Assembly (NCBI GenBank): GCA_030447725.1
Contig: JAUJOQ010000004.1
Span: forward strand, 227,231 to 291,230
Source of the DNA: Thermoleophilaceae bacterium
GTDB taxonomy: Bacteria; Actinomycetota; Thermoleophilia; Solirubrobacterales; Thermoleophilaceae
Direction: 5' to 3'
DNA length: 64,000 bases
Shown: piece by piece, positions 26,981 through 35,028 of the stretch
Layout of the letters: each line of letters begins with the position of its first letter
How positions within the stretch are numbered: the first letter of the stretch is position 1
Position numbers and translations under genes: made by a program
The notes under the pieces: generated by a model
Databases searched by the model: none
What the model was told of the DNA's origin: nothing
What the model saw: only the letters and a program-made list of their open reading frames with translations

Positions 26981-27184
26981 CTACCGGCTCACATGCTCCT
27001 CGGCTATGTCCGACGATGCCACCGTCTCCCGGAATCCGAAGGGAGCTTCGAAGCGGCGCTCGGTGCTGAACATCGGGATCCGCCGCTCGAGGGTCCCCAG
27101 GCAGCGGGGGCACTCCTCCATGATGGAGTGAGCCGCTCCGCTGTAGAGGCTCATCCGGCAGTTCGGGCAGTTCAGGTAGGCCAC
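26981..27184 (-). CDS. small CxxC zinc-ribbon protein
   Basis: 67 residues, GTG start: MAYLNCPNCRMSLYSGAAHS then IMEECPRCLGTLERRIPMF, with two CxxC knuckles 19 residues apart. The LYSGAAHS / CPRCLGTLERRIPMF pattern looks like a conserved family of short actinobacterial zinc ribbons, but no function is known. Convergent with pyk, 15 bp away. Confidence 0.6.
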   Translation of the reverse strand: MAYLNCPNCRMSLYSGAAHSIMEECPRCLGTLERRIPMFSTERRFEAPFGFRETVASSDIAEEHVSR

Positions 27185-27332
27185 AGGCGTCTCCCCGCGT
27201 GTTTGAGTGCTTTGCGAGGTCCACGCCGTCGCATCCGCTCGACAGTGCGTCCCAGTGCCATTCGCCAGCCTTCGCGTCGCTCAGACGCCGCTCGTGCCGA
27301 ACGCCAACAGTACCTGATCCGAAAGCTCCGAA

Positions 27333-27619
27333 CTAGTTTTCGCCTAGCTCCGGGCTGAGCATGAATATCTCCACGCTCAGGTCGGGGTCGATGTTGTTGT
27401 TGCTCATGAACGCGACCACCTTCCGGTCGATCTGGCCCTCGACCAGGGCGATCAGGTCCTGACTCATCGCCGACTGGAAGTCTGAACGGACCTCCAGCAC
27501 CCGGCCCGAGTGGCCTGTCTTCACGAGCGTGCGCTCTCCCTCCTCAGGATATGGACGGCGCCGTTCGAGATAGCCGCGGCTGTCGTTCCACGTCGCGCTA
27601 CCGCCGATTCTTCAGCCAT
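27333..27619 (-). pseudogene. broken DUF2294 gene
   Basis: The C-terminal half reads ERTLVKTGHSGRVLEVRSDFQ...VVAFMSNNNIDPDLSVEIFML, a clear DUF2294 end. In another frame upstream, from the ATG at 27619, MAEESAVARRG...AAISNGAVHILRRE resembles the N terminus of the same family, then stops (ARS*). The roughly 30-40 residues that normally join them (GRGPTKA... motif, present in the intact copy at 36132) are missing. So an internal deletion plus frameshift has broken the gene. The 63-residue track ORF is the remaining C-terminal piece. Confidence 0.65.
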
Positions 27620-27776
27620 GGAAGCCTCCGTGCTATGCGTCCTCTGGTGTGAGACCACCGGAAGGGAGAGGAAGCATCAGAGCCCCGCAAGCAGTACGTT
27701 CAGTGCGGAAGATGGACGCCCACGTGGGGACCGCCCCTCATCGAGGTGACGGTCCCCTGCGGCCCGGCTCACGTCG

Positions 27777-28799
27777 TTACGCGTTGGCGAGGTCGCGCTC
27801 GGCGGCCTTGAGTACGCCGGCGCGGTTCTTGTGTGCCCGCTCGTAGGAGCGGACGTCCTTCGCGCGCTCATCGTCGCCCTCGCCGAGCACGGACTCGATC
27901 TCGGCGACGGAAAGCTCGTCATAGCCCGGCCACGGCTCGTCTCCACGCAGGGATGTGACCTTGCTGAGCACCGTGGTCCGGTTCTGGTTCTTTCGCTCGT
28001 AGGAGTCGACCTTCGCCAAGTCGATCTGAGAGAGCTCGTTCAACTTGCTCACGATCTCGTCGGCCGTCAGCTCGTCGTAGCCGGCGATGGCGAGATCCTC
28101 CTCTGAGGCCACCGCGCCCTTGGCCTGCCCTTCGGCCTGGGCCACGCCCGGGACCTTGCGAGCTTTGCGCGCGCCGCGCTTTGCCCGGGTGGTCGTTGCG
28201 CCGGCGGTCTTCTTCGCCTTCTCGCCGGCATCCCGCACCGCGTCGGCCGCGCCCGTCTTCGACACGTCATACGAGCCGTTTCCTTCGACTTCGGCCGCGA
28301 CCACCGCATCGGTGAGCTTGGGAATCTCTCCGAGGACACGGTCGAGCATCTTCTGCTCGTCCGAGCGGATGGAGGCGGCCAGGTCGGCCGTCGTCGTGTC
28401 GCCGACAGAGCGCGCGAGGCGCTCGAGCGCCGTGTAGGTCGCAATCTCGAGCGCCTCGGTCGCGCAGGCGTCCTTGGCGTTCTTGAGCACCTTCTCTTCC
28501 CCGCCGCTGCCGCGAACGAGGTCGACGGGGGTCTTCGCGATGGCCACTACCTGGCCGATCACGCCCTCCGCCGCCCCGACGGCGACCTGGAGCGGGTTCT
28601 TGCCCGAGCCGAGATCGCTCAGGCGATTCTCCAGGCGCTCGGCATGATCGCGCGTCTCGTTCAGGTGCTTCTCCAGCCCACTGCGATAGGAGCCGCTGGG
28701 AGTCATCGCGATCTGCGACTGCAGCACACGGGTCAAACCGATCTCCGTGGCGTGGGCTTCGTTGAGGTACTGCATCACCTTCTGCTGGGACTGACTCAT
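27777..28799 (-). CDS. DUF892/YciF-like ferritin-fold protein with C-terminal repeat domain
   Basis: 340 residues. N-terminal four-helix ferritin-like domain (about 1-160: QQKVMQYLNEAHATEIGLTRVLQSQ, HLNETRDHAERLENRL, DACATEALEIATYTALERLA, SDEQKMLDRVL), a basic Ala/Lys/Arg linker (AGEKAKKTAGATTTRAKRGARKARK), then two copies of an AGYDELTADEIVSKL / PGYDELSVAEIESVL module each followed by a YERxxxNRxxVL segment. Such proteins are typical of stress-induced actinobacterial genes. AAGGAGG stands 8 bases before ATG 28799. Confidence 0.82.
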   Translation of the reverse strand: MSQSQQKVMQYLNEAHATEIGLTRVLQSQIAMTPSGSYRSGLEKHLNETRDHAERLENRLSDLGSGKNPLQVAVGAAEGVIGQVVAIAKTPVDLVRGSGGEEKVLKNAKDACATEALEIATYTALERLARSVGDTTTADLAASIRSDEQKMLDRVLGEIPKLTDAVVAAEVEGNGSYDVSKTGAADAVRDAGEKAKKTAGATTTRAKRGARKARKVPGVAQAEGQAKGAVASEEDLAIAGYDELTADEIVSKLNELSQIDLAKVDSYERKNQNRTTVLSKVTSLRGDEPWPGYDELSVAEIESVLGEGDDERAKDVRSYERAHKNRAGVLKAAERDLANA

Positions 28800-29083
28800 C
28801 GAGTCGGCCTCCTTCTCATTGACATGTGTTGAAACCCGCACCCACGAAGGTGGCGGGAGGCCCGGCATCCAGCCGGGCGTGAAGACTGTGAGGTCGAACC
28901 GGGTATCGGCCCGGGTGTATCGGCCGTGTTCGACCTGGCGTCAGCTGCTTCCAGTCCCGAGTGCCCGCAACGGGAGGTCGCAAACCGTCAAGTTCGGGCC
29001 GAGACTTGCTCTACGTCGGTCAGTGCCAGCGCTGGCCTCGGATCGACCGCCGACCGCTTCGGTCGCCTGAAGGTGGGGCATGC
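28800..29083. other. intergenic region upstream of the DUF892-like gene
   Basis: 284 bp separating two minus-strand genes. It contains a strong short hairpin GCCCGGC-ATCCA-GCCGGGC at 28860-28878, in what would be the 5' leader of the DUF892-like gene, and an imperfect inverted repeat just before it. No gene seen. Confidence 0.35.
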
Positions 29084-29308
29084 TCAACCCTCCCGGCGCA
29101 CGAGCAATCGGAAGTTTCGCCACCACGTGTGGTCGAGGTCGCCCGCGACCTCGGCGAGCGTCGAGCCGTCGCTTTCGAGCAACGCGTATTCGATCCTCGG
29201 CGGGCGTACCGCAACGTTGACCGAACGCACGTAGGCGACCGTCGCACAGGGCGGGCGGCTCAGCCAGAGCTGGTCGGGCTGCGGCGTGCTCCGATCGGTT
29301 TTGGGCAC
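29084..29308 (-). CDS. small protein of unknown function
   Basis: 74 residues from GTG 29308, MPKTDRSTPQPDQLWLSRPPC through YALLESDGSTLAEVAGDLDH to TWWRNFRLLVRREG. GAGGAGG lies 6 bases before the GTG, which is why I prefer it over the longer track ORF. The C-terminal part looks conserved-protein-like, but no family is recognised. Confidence 0.5.
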   Translation of the reverse strand: MPKTDRSTPQPDQLWLSRPPCATVAYVRSVNVAVRPPRIEYALLESDGSTLAEVAGDLDHTWWRNFRLLVRREG

Positions 29309-29456
29309 AGCGGACCTCCTCAGGGTCTTGGGAGGATCCGCGTGAACGCCGGCGAGACGATCAGCGTCGCCGTGTATAGCCCGACGGTCCGGATTGACGG
29401 GCTCGTTCGCCCAGACCACCGCTGACAACCGTAATACCGAGGGGTAATCCGTCTAA

Positions 29457-29830
29457 ACACTCGCTCTGTTCACGGCGCTGACGAAGGTCGTAACGGGGTG
29501 GTGGGCCGCACGGCGGGCCGGCATCGGGCGGGCAGGGCGCGCGGGCCGGCGCGGCGCGCGCGGGCCGGCGCGGCGCTGATCGCCCGCGTCGAGTTCTCGA
29601 TCGTGATCGCCGGCCTCGGTGTCGCAGCGGGAGTCGAGTCGGACCTCGGCCCGCTCGCTGCCGGCTACGTATTGCTGCTTGCGCTGGTAGGACCCATCGT
29701 CATGCGCTTCGACCAGCGGCTGCCGCCACTCGTCGACCCGCTCGACCGCTTTCTCGAGCGCGTCCCCTTGCGGTGGCTCACCCGGCGGGTGCGGCGGGTC
29801 GGGGCGACCGCGGGCGGCGAACGGGGGTGA
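29457..29830 (+). pseudogene. C-terminal remnant of a CPA2/Kef-type cation antiporter
   Basis: Two frames together give the end of a Kef-type Na+(K+)/H+ antiporter: ALFTALTKVVTGWWAARRAGIGR in one frame from 29457, then AGAALIARVEFSIVIAGLGVAAG and LGPLAAGYVLLLALVGPIVMRF in another. Between them lies a perfect 19-bp tandem duplication (CGCGCGGGCCGGCGCGGCG twice, about 29540-29577), and the frame is lost there. An in-frame stop stands immediately upstream at 29454-29456 and no further antiporter sequence precedes, so the N-terminal majority is gone. Confidence 0.7.
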
Positions 29831-30023
29831 GATGCCGATCGGCGCGGTTGCCAGCGAGATACAGCCACCGCCGGTGCTACGCTCGCCTTGGGTGGCGCTT
29901 GGTTCGCTGACGGGCCCTGGTACAGGTCCGGCGACGCACATGGCCGCGGCTCGCTAAGAGAACCCGACGGGGATACGCACCGTTCCTTCTGGGGATGGTG
30001 GTGGACCCAGTGAGGAGGCCTCT

Positions 30024-30437
30024 ATGGGGCCTGTCGTTTCATCAGCCGGCGAGCTCTGGGACCAGTCGTCCCCTTGGCTTTCCGAGTCGTGGAGCAGCCG
30101 CGCCTTGGGCGTGCGAGTGGAGGAGCAGGGCACCACCGTCCTCGTGCGTCTGATCGGAGAGTTCGACCGGGCGTGCGTCAGTCGCGTCGAGGCTGCGCTG
30201 CAGCGTCTCTCTGAAGGGCACATCAGGCGCGTGGTGTTTGACCTGAAGGGGCTCAGCTTCCTCGACTCGAGGGGCCTCATGGCGATCCTGAGGGCAAACG
30301 AGCGGTCACGCACCGAGCCGTTCGAGGTGGTCGTCGTACGACCACGGGGGCTCGCGAGCCGGGTCTTCACGCTTACCGGCGCAGGTACGCAACTCCAGAT
30401 TGTCGATCACATCCCGCGCACCAACGGCACGGCCTAG
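30024..30437 (+). CDS. STAS-domain protein (anti-anti-sigma factor type)
   Basis: 137 residues; the STAS domain occupies about 30-130: VRVEEQGTTVLVRLIGEFDRACVSRVEAAL, VVFDLKGLSFLDSRGLMAIL. The serine in FLDSRGL is the site that is phosphorylated in SpoIIAA/RsbV proteins, so it can take part in partner switching. No kinase or sigma factor is adjacent; an RsbW-like gene and sigma gene lie at 43.2-44.4 kb. GAGGAGG precedes the ATG by 5 bases. Confidence 0.83.
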   Translation: MGPVVSSAGELWDQSSPWLSESWSSRALGVRVEEQGTTVLVRLIGEFDRACVSRVEAALQRLSEGHIRRVVFDLKGLSFLDSRGLMAILRANERSRTEPFEVVVVRPRGLASRVFTLTGAGTQLQIVDHIPRTNGTA

Positions 30438-30567
30438 CGCTGGGTCCCGATGTCCTCCAAGCGGCCTGGCCAGCCGCGCGACCCCTCCTGGGATCCGCGC
30501 GCGCGGCGCTGACCATCCCGCGGCCCCCGCCGGTTCCTGAGGGCGCCAGACGAGTACGAAGGCGAAG

Positions 30568-31062
30568 TCAAAGCGCCATCGACATGTAGGTGCTGTTCGG
30601 ACTCAGCCTGTAGCTGCCGAACGGTCCGCACGGCCTGAATCCTGCGCGTGCGTAGAGCGCCCGCGCGGGAGCGAACGCCGGCATCGACCCTGTCTCAAGG
30701 CTCATTCGGCGAAAGCCGCGATCGCGGGCGACGCCCACGAGGTGATCGACCATTGCTCGGCCGACCCCGCGACCTCGTGCAGCTCGGGCGGTGTGCATGG
30801 ATTTCAACTCCGCGTGGCGCTCGTCAAGCTGCGTCAGCGCTGCTACTCCGAGGAGCTCGCCGTGGAGGCGAAAGCTGAAGAACATGACGGCAGGATCTAC
30901 GAGACCGTCCACGTCGAGCGCATGAACGTCCTCGGGCGGGCTGTGCAGGTTGGCGAACGCGAGGTGACGCTCCAACAGCTCGCGGACGTCCTCGGCTCGC
31001 GGGTCGTCAATTGAGATCTCACCCTCAAGCACCGCCACGAACTTACGCAATGTCCAACACAT
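30568..31062 (-). CDS. GNAT-family N-acetyltransferase
   Basis: About 164 residues. ISIDDPRAEDVRELLERHLAF opens the fold, LKSMHTARAARGRGVGRAMVDHLV carries the acetyl-CoA loop (RGRGVG), SLETGSMPAFAPARALYARAGFRPCGPFGSY closes it. The substrate is unknown; this subgroup is usually annotated simply as GNAT. The start is uncertain (ATG 31062, an upstream TTG 31074 or GTGs 12-15 codons further in); none has a clear Shine-Dalgarno. Confidence 0.8.
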   Translation of the reverse strand: MCWTLRKFVAVLEGEISIDDPRAEDVRELLERHLAFANLHSPPEDVHALDVDGLVDPAVMFFSFRLHGELLGVAALTQLDERHAELKSMHTARAARGRGVGRAMVDHLVGVARDRGFRRMSLETGSMPAFAPARALYARAGFRPCGPFGSYRLSPNSTYMSMAL

Positions 31063-31149
31063 CACGCCGGGCAAGAAGCTCGTCGTAACCGTCGAGCCCC
31101 TCGACCGGACGCCGCGACGGCCGAGCTCGCCTGGGCATAGCCAGCGCGG

Positions 31150-31800
31150 TCAGGCTGGGTTCGGTTGCCATTGCTCACCCCGGCGGACGCGTTCGAAGCC
31201 GATCCATACCGAGTTCATGGCTGTCGTGACCATGCGTTCGCGCGGGACGTGGCGATGGTCGAACCACCAGAGCGCAAGGCCTTGGAGTACCGACCGCAAC
31301 ACCTCCCAGGCCATGTCGATGGACTCTCCATCGTCGGCGCCGGCGATGTGCTCTGAGCCGGTCTCTGCGGCGAGGAGCGGGAGCAGAGCGGCGCGGCTCT
31401 GGACGGCGACCTGGGCGTGGATGGCCTGGACCTCTGGGTGTCCACTGGTGTCGCGAAAGAGCATCTTCCAGGCGTAGGGGTGGGTCTCGACGTAGCCGAA
31501 CCAGGCGTCGAAGGCGCGGGCCATGCGCTGCTGGGGAGGATCGTCGCCGACGAAGTGCTGCTGCCAGACGCCTCGCAGCTCGGTGAAGTGGCGCTCCAAC
31601 AGGCGTCGGTGAAGGTCCGGCTTGGACTCGAAGTGGTCGTAGAGGACTGGCACCGACACGCCCGAACGCCGCGCGATCTCGTCCATGGACGCGCCGTGGT
31701 AGCCCAAGTCGGCGAACAGCTCCGTGGCCGCTCGCTCGATGACCTCTTTGCGTTCAGCCGCGGGCATCCGCCTGCCCGGCACGGTGGGGGCGTTTGACAA
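31150..31800 (-). CDS. TetR-family transcriptional regulator
   Basis: 216 residues from TTG 31800. N-terminal helix-turn-helix: RKEVIERAATELFADLGYHGASMDEIARRSGVSVPVLYDHFESKPDL, then a ligand-binding domain with ETHPYAWKMLFRD and SIDMAWEVLRSVLQGLALWWF. The track ORF starts at 31821, but that would put a perfect operator-like palindrome inside the coding region; TTG 31800 has GGGAGGA five to six bases upstream and places the operator over the ribosome binding site. Divergent from the FAD monooxygenase, which it likely controls along with itself. Confidence 0.87.
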   Translation of the reverse strand: MSNAPTVPGRRMPAAERKEVIERAATELFADLGYHGASMDEIARRSGVSVPVLYDHFESKPDLHRRLLERHFTELRGVWQQHFVGDDPPQQRMARAFDAWFGYVETHPYAWKMLFRDTSGHPEVQAIHAQVAVQSRAALLPLLAAETGSEHIAGADDGESIDMAWEVLRSVLQGLALWWFDHRHVPRERMVTTAMNSVWIGFERVRRGEQWQPNPA

Positions 31801-31817
31801 CCTAGTCCTCCCTAGGT
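31800..31817. promoter_or_regulatory. putative TetR operator 1 (ACCTAG-N6-CTAGGT)
   Basis: Perfect 6+6 bp inverted repeat ACCTAG-TCCTCC-CTAGGT directly upstream of and touching the proposed TetR start codon, covering its Shine-Dalgarno. A second copy with the same spacing lies 34 bp away. CTAG is rare in GC-rich bacterial genomes, so two pairs here are unlikely by chance. Confidence 0.65.
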
Positions 31818-31833
31818 ACATTCTCGCATATCG

Positions 31834-31851
31834 ACCTAGTCGGCACTAGCT
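31834..31851. promoter_or_regulatory. putative TetR operator 2 (ACCTAG-N6-CTAGCT)
   Basis: ACCTAG-TCGGCA-CTAGCT, matching operator 1 in 10 of 12 half-site positions by symmetry and in its 6-bp spacer length. Centre-to-centre distance to operator 1 is 34 bp. It lies about 30-50 bp before the FAD monooxygenase start, where it could block that promoter. Confidence 0.6.
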
Positions 31852-31882
31852 TACGGTTCGGTGGCCTTGGAGGCAAGTGGCC

Positions 31883-33274
31883 GTGAGCCGGGCCACCGGA
31901 ACATTTGACGTCGTTGTGGTGGGCGCTCGCTGTGCCGGTTCCCCGTTGGCGACGCTGTTGGCTAGAGAGGGGATCACCGTCGCGCTGATCGAGCAGGCGA
32001 GCTTTCCCAGCGCCACCCTCTCCAGCCACATCTTCGAAGCGGACGGCCTGGCGGTCCTGAACCGCCTGGGCGTGATCGACCGGCTGCAGGCCGCCGGCGC
32101 TCCCATGGTCAACCGCGTCGACTTTCGGGTCGAAGATGTCCACACGGTCGTCCCCTGGCCGCGGGAGTCGGGCGACGTGGGGGGACTGGCGTCGGTCCGC
32201 CGCCGCGTGCTCGACACCGTCTTGGCCGACGCCGCCGAGCAGGCCGGCGCCTCGGTGTGCATGTCTACAAAGGCTGTCGGCCTGCTGAAGGACGAGGGCC
32301 GTGTCAGCGGGCTGAGGGTCGCGGACCCCACTGGCGAGTTCGAGCTTCGTGCGCGTCTGGTCGTTGGCGCCGACGGACGCAGCTCCACCGTCGCGCGTCT
32401 GGCCGGCGCACGCAAGTACAACGTCACCGCCAATCAGCGCGCTCTCTACTGGGCGTACTTCGAAGCCGCGGACATGGGGTCGGAGCCGACCTTTGTCTCT
32501 CACCGCTGGGGCGATCGCTTCCTGCTGGGGATCCCCATCGACGGCGGTCTCTATCAGGTGCTGGTCTGGCCGGAGTTCAGCGAGCGCGCCCGACTGCGTG
32601 CCGACCTGGAGGGGACCTTTATGGAGCAGGCCCGCAGCTGCGAGCCCATCGCCAAGGCCATAGCCGGCGCTCGCAGAGTCGACAAAATCGTCGGGGCGGT
32701 GCGCTGGGAGTGCTATTTCCGCGACGCTGCCGGCCCGGGCTGGGTGCTGGCCGGAGATGCCGGCCACTTCAAGGACCCGGCCCCGGGGCGTGGCATCTCC
32801 GACGCTCTGCACCAGGCCGAGGCGCTGTCCGCGGCCATCGCCGTGGGGCTCGCGGGGTCTGACGAGAGGCTCGACGAAGCGATGACTCGGTGGGGGCGCT
32901 GGCGAGACGACGAGTTCGCAGAGCACTACTGGTTGGCCTCCGACCTGGGGGCCGCCGGTGAGCTTCCGGCCGTCCTGCCCGAAGTCTTCCGCGCGCTGCA
33001 CGCCAAGGGACGGGCGGACGTCTTCTTCAACCTGATCAATCATCGCGCCAAACCCTCAAAGGTCCTCACTCCGCGACGAATTCTCGGCGCCACCCTCCGA
33101 GCGCTGTATCGCCACCGCCGGCCGCGGGTGCTGGCCGAGGTGGCCACTCTCGGAGCCCAGGACAGGCGACGGCGCAAGCTCAACCGCCACCCTGAATACG
33201 CCGCCCACGAACCGTCTTTCGAGCCGGCCGACGACCCGATCCTTACTACCGCTCGGGCAAGGCGATCGTTCTAG
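31883..33274 (+). CDS. FAD-dependent monooxygenase / geranylgeranyl reductase-like oxidoreductase
   Basis: About 463 residues of the UbiH/GGR-like flavoprotein family. FDVVVVGARCAGSPLATLLAREG is the FAD-binding Rossmann start, RRRVLDTVLADAAEQAG the conserved arginine region, RLVVGADGRSSTVARLAG the DG motif, and GPGWVLAGDAGHFKDPAPGRGISDALHQAE the second FAD motif. Probably oxidises or reduces a hydrophobic small molecule. GTG 31883 is 9 bases after GGAGG and is preferred to GTG 31877. Divergent TetR neighbour suggests induction by its substrate. Confidence 0.86.
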   Translation: MSRATGTFDVVVVGARCAGSPLATLLAREGITVALIEQASFPSATLSSHIFEADGLAVLNRLGVIDRLQAAGAPMVNRVDFRVEDVHTVVPWPRESGDVGGLASVRRRVLDTVLADAAEQAGASVCMSTKAVGLLKDEGRVSGLRVADPTGEFELRARLVVGADGRSSTVARLAGARKYNVTANQRALYWAYFEAADMGSEPTFVSHRWGDRFLLGIPIDGGLYQVLVWPEFSERARLRADLEGTFMEQARSCEPIAKAIAGARRVDKIVGAVRWECYFRDAAGPGWVLAGDAGHFKDPAPGRGISDALHQAEALSAAIAVGLAGSDERLDEAMTRWGRWRDDEFAEHYWLASDLGAAGELPAVLPEVFRALHAKGRADVFFNLINHRAKPSKVLTPRRILGATLRALYRHRRPRVLAEVATLGAQDRRRRKLNRHPEYAAHEPSFEPADDPILTTARARRSF

Positions 33275-33291
33275 CGAGAGGGGCAGGCCCG

Positions 33292-33720
33292 ATGCCGACC
33301 ACCGCCAACCTCACATATCCGGCGCCAGCGCTCGGTCTGCTTCGGGACCTGCTGATTGTCGCCGTGCTGGTATCGATCGTGCACTACGCCGACAACGTCG
33401 CCAACTACGCCGACTATCCGGCCCCGACCTCAGCGCCCGCGCCGTCGCAAGAGCTCATCACCGCCTCGTGGTTCATCTTCACCGCTTTCGGGGCTGCCGG
33501 CCTCGCCTTCTTCGTCCGGCGGCGGATCACCCCTGCCGCCGCCTGCCTAGCCGTCTACTCGATGAGCGGCCTTGTGGGCCTGGGCCACTACACCGTCCCT
33601 GGCGCCACCGACATGGCGTGGTGGCGCCAGCTCCATGTCGTCGCGGACATTGCGTGCGGCATCGCCGTCCTCGCCTTCGCCGTCTGGATCGTGCGACGCC
33701 GACGGGCCTATGGCCTTTGA
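33292..33720 (+). CDS. four-helix membrane protein of unknown function
   Basis: 142 residues with four predicted helices: LLRDLLIVAVLVSIVHYADNV, SWFIFTAFGAAGLAFFV, AAACLAVYSMSGLVGLGHYTV and LHVVADIACGIAVLAFAVWIV. Two histidines in helices (VHYAD, GLGHYT) are notable but unassigned. It lies 17 bp after the monooxygenase on the same strand and is likely in the TetR-regulated unit; a quinone- or small-molecule-related role would fit but is a guess. Confidence 0.7.
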   Translation: MPTTANLTYPAPALGLLRDLLIVAVLVSIVHYADNVANYADYPAPTSAPAPSQELITASWFIFTAFGAAGLAFFVRRRITPAAACLAVYSMSGLVGLGHYTVPGATDMAWWRQLHVVADIACGIAVLAFAVWIVRRRRAYGL

Positions 33721-33747
33721 GCCGATGATTGTGCGTCTGCAGAGCCA

Positions 33748-33820
33748 TAGCTCCGGGTGGAATCGAACCACCGACCTCTCCATTATGAGTGGAGCGCTCT
33801 AACCGCTGAGCTACGGAGCC
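33748..33820 (-). tRNA. tRNA with CAT anticodon (elongator Met or Ile2)
   Basis: Minus-strand cloverleaf of 73 nt: acceptor GGCTCCG/CGGAGCT with discriminator A, D arm GCTC-AGCGGTTA-GAGC, anticodon stem CTCCA/TGGAG with loop CTCATAA (anticodon CAT), T arm with TTCGATT. CCA is not encoded. It is not an initiator type (paired G1). Met versus lysidine-modified Ile2 cannot be settled by eye. Two partial relatives lie at 34888 and 36580. Confidence 0.9.
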
Positions 33821-34032
33821 GCGGGCCCGAGGATACCCGTCCTAGAGCGGAATCCGGGCTCGCGGCAACGCGGCGAGAGGCGGGGGTGGCAACGCGGGTG
33901 GCAACACCGCGTCTGCGCCGCGCCGGCCGCCCCAACTTTTGAGCCCCCCGGGTCGCCGTGTTAGGCGCAGCCCGTCTCAGAAGCGATGCCTAGGGGTTGC
34001 GCCATACCCTCGTTGCCCTGATACTCAGCCGC

Positions 34033-34392
34033 GTGCGGACCCTCGTTGTGCTCCTAGCCTTTGGCACCGTCGCGCTGGCCGCCAGCCTCGCCCTCGCCCC
34101 CGCAGCATGGGCGGCCCACAACATCGACAAGCGCCGCTGCTCGGCGCCGCCGATCATCGACGCCACCGCGATCTATGTCCGGTATGTGCGATGCGATACC
34201 GGGCGCAACGTCGCCGTTCGGTGGTTTCGCCGCGACCGGGCGTGCACCGTCCAACGGGACTGCTTTGTAAGGGCCGGCGGCAGGCTGTTGCGGTGCCGTG
34301 CCCAACGGGGGTACGACTCCGGGGTCATCGTGTTTTGCGTGGGGCGCAACTCCCGCCAGGTCGAGTTTGCGGCCAGGAGACGGGCCGGATAG
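34033..34392 (+). CDS. small secreted cysteine-containing protein 1
   Basis: 119 residues from GTG 34033: signal peptide MRTLVVLLAFGTVALAASLALAPAAWA-AH, then a basic mature part with six cysteines (KRRCSAP, YVRCDTG, RACTVQRDCF, LLRCRAQ, IVFCVGR). The YVRC...VAVRWF and GVIVFC...RQVEF pattern resembles the following gene, so they are probably tandem paralogues. No function known. The longer track start would precede the signal peptide without support. Confidence 0.6.
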   Translation: MRTLVVLLAFGTVALAASLALAPAAWAAHNIDKRRCSAPPIIDATAIYVRYVRCDTGRNVAVRWFRRDRACTVQRDCFVRAGGRLLRCRAQRGYDSGVIVFCVGRNSRQVEFAARRRAG

Positions 34393-34715
34393 TGCGATCG
34401 GTTCATTGGACCCGTTTGAAACGGGCGACAATTGGGCTGGCCTTGGTCATGGGCATCGTGGGTGCGCCAGCCGCCGAGGCCAAGACATGCGCGAACACCT
34501 ACGGCGGTGACGTGATCGGCGCCTACAACATGCGCTGCAGTAAGGCTCGCGACGTGGTGCGTACCTGGGCGGTGCGTTACAAGCGCGATGGGAAATACAA
34601 CCGCACGGTGCTCCGCTTCGGCTGCCGCAAGACGGTCCAGAGATACGAGGGGATTCAGATGATTTGCCGACGCGGCGAGAAGAAAGTCCTGTTCTACCCG
34701 AACGTGCCGCGCTAG
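34392..34715 (+). CDS. small secreted cysteine-containing protein 2
   Basis: 107 residues from GTG 34392, overlapping the previous stop by one base (TAGTG). Signal peptide MRSVHWTRLKRATIGLALVMGIVGAPAAEA, then KTCANTYGGDVIGAYNMRCSKARDVVRTW and LRFGCRKTVQRYEGIQMICRRGEKKVLFY: four cysteines. The spacing YNMRC-ARDVV...C...MIC-RRGEKKVLF echoes the upstream protein. Probably an exported domain of unknown role. Confidence 0.62.
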   Translation: MRSVHWTRLKRATIGLALVMGIVGAPAAEAKTCANTYGGDVIGAYNMRCSKARDVVRTWAVRYKRDGKYNRTVLRFGCRKTVQRYEGIQMICRRGEKKVLFYPNVPR

Positions 34716-34887
34716 ACCCCAGAGGCCGTTTTGCGGCCAGCGGGTTTCGCTCTTGTGGTCGGGTCGCTGCTCTGCTCGGCGTGCAGTGGTTCGTATGACG
34801 AGGACGAAGCGATTGTTGTCGACTAGATGCGGCCGGGCAAGCGGAATTGGTGAGAACAGCCGGAATTGACCGCAACCGCTCGAGCTG
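34716..34887. other. intergenic stretch without a supported gene
   Basis: About 170 bp between the secreted protein gene and the tRNA fragment. It holds a 31-codon ORF from TTG 34731 with a lipobox-like LLCSAC, too short to trust. Nothing else recognised. Confidence 0.3.
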
Positions 34888-34928
34888 ATTATGAGTGGAG
34901 CGCTCTAACCGCTGAGCTACGGAGCCGC
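34888..34928 (-). repeat. 41-bp exact duplicate of the 5' half of the CAT tRNA
   Basis: Identical and in the same orientation to 33782-33822: two upstream flank bases, then the acceptor 5' strand, D arm and anticodon stem up to the CATAAT of the loop. The 3' half is absent. It and the intact gene enclose 1.07 kb with two secreted protein genes. It may be a scar of tRNA-targeted integration or of a partial tandem duplication. Confidence 0.85.
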
Positions 34929-35028
34929 CCCGCGAGCCTAGTCCGTGCCAGAGCCGAATCCGACCCCGGGGCGGGCGCTGGGGAGCCAGAAAAGCAAGGG
35001 TGACAGCGCCCAACCCGAAGTCAATGTC

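Noticed and set aside
34731-34826. 31-codon ORF with a lipobox-like LLCSAC
   Set aside because: Too short, TTG start without Shine-Dalgarno, no conserved neighbour; chance cannot be excluded.
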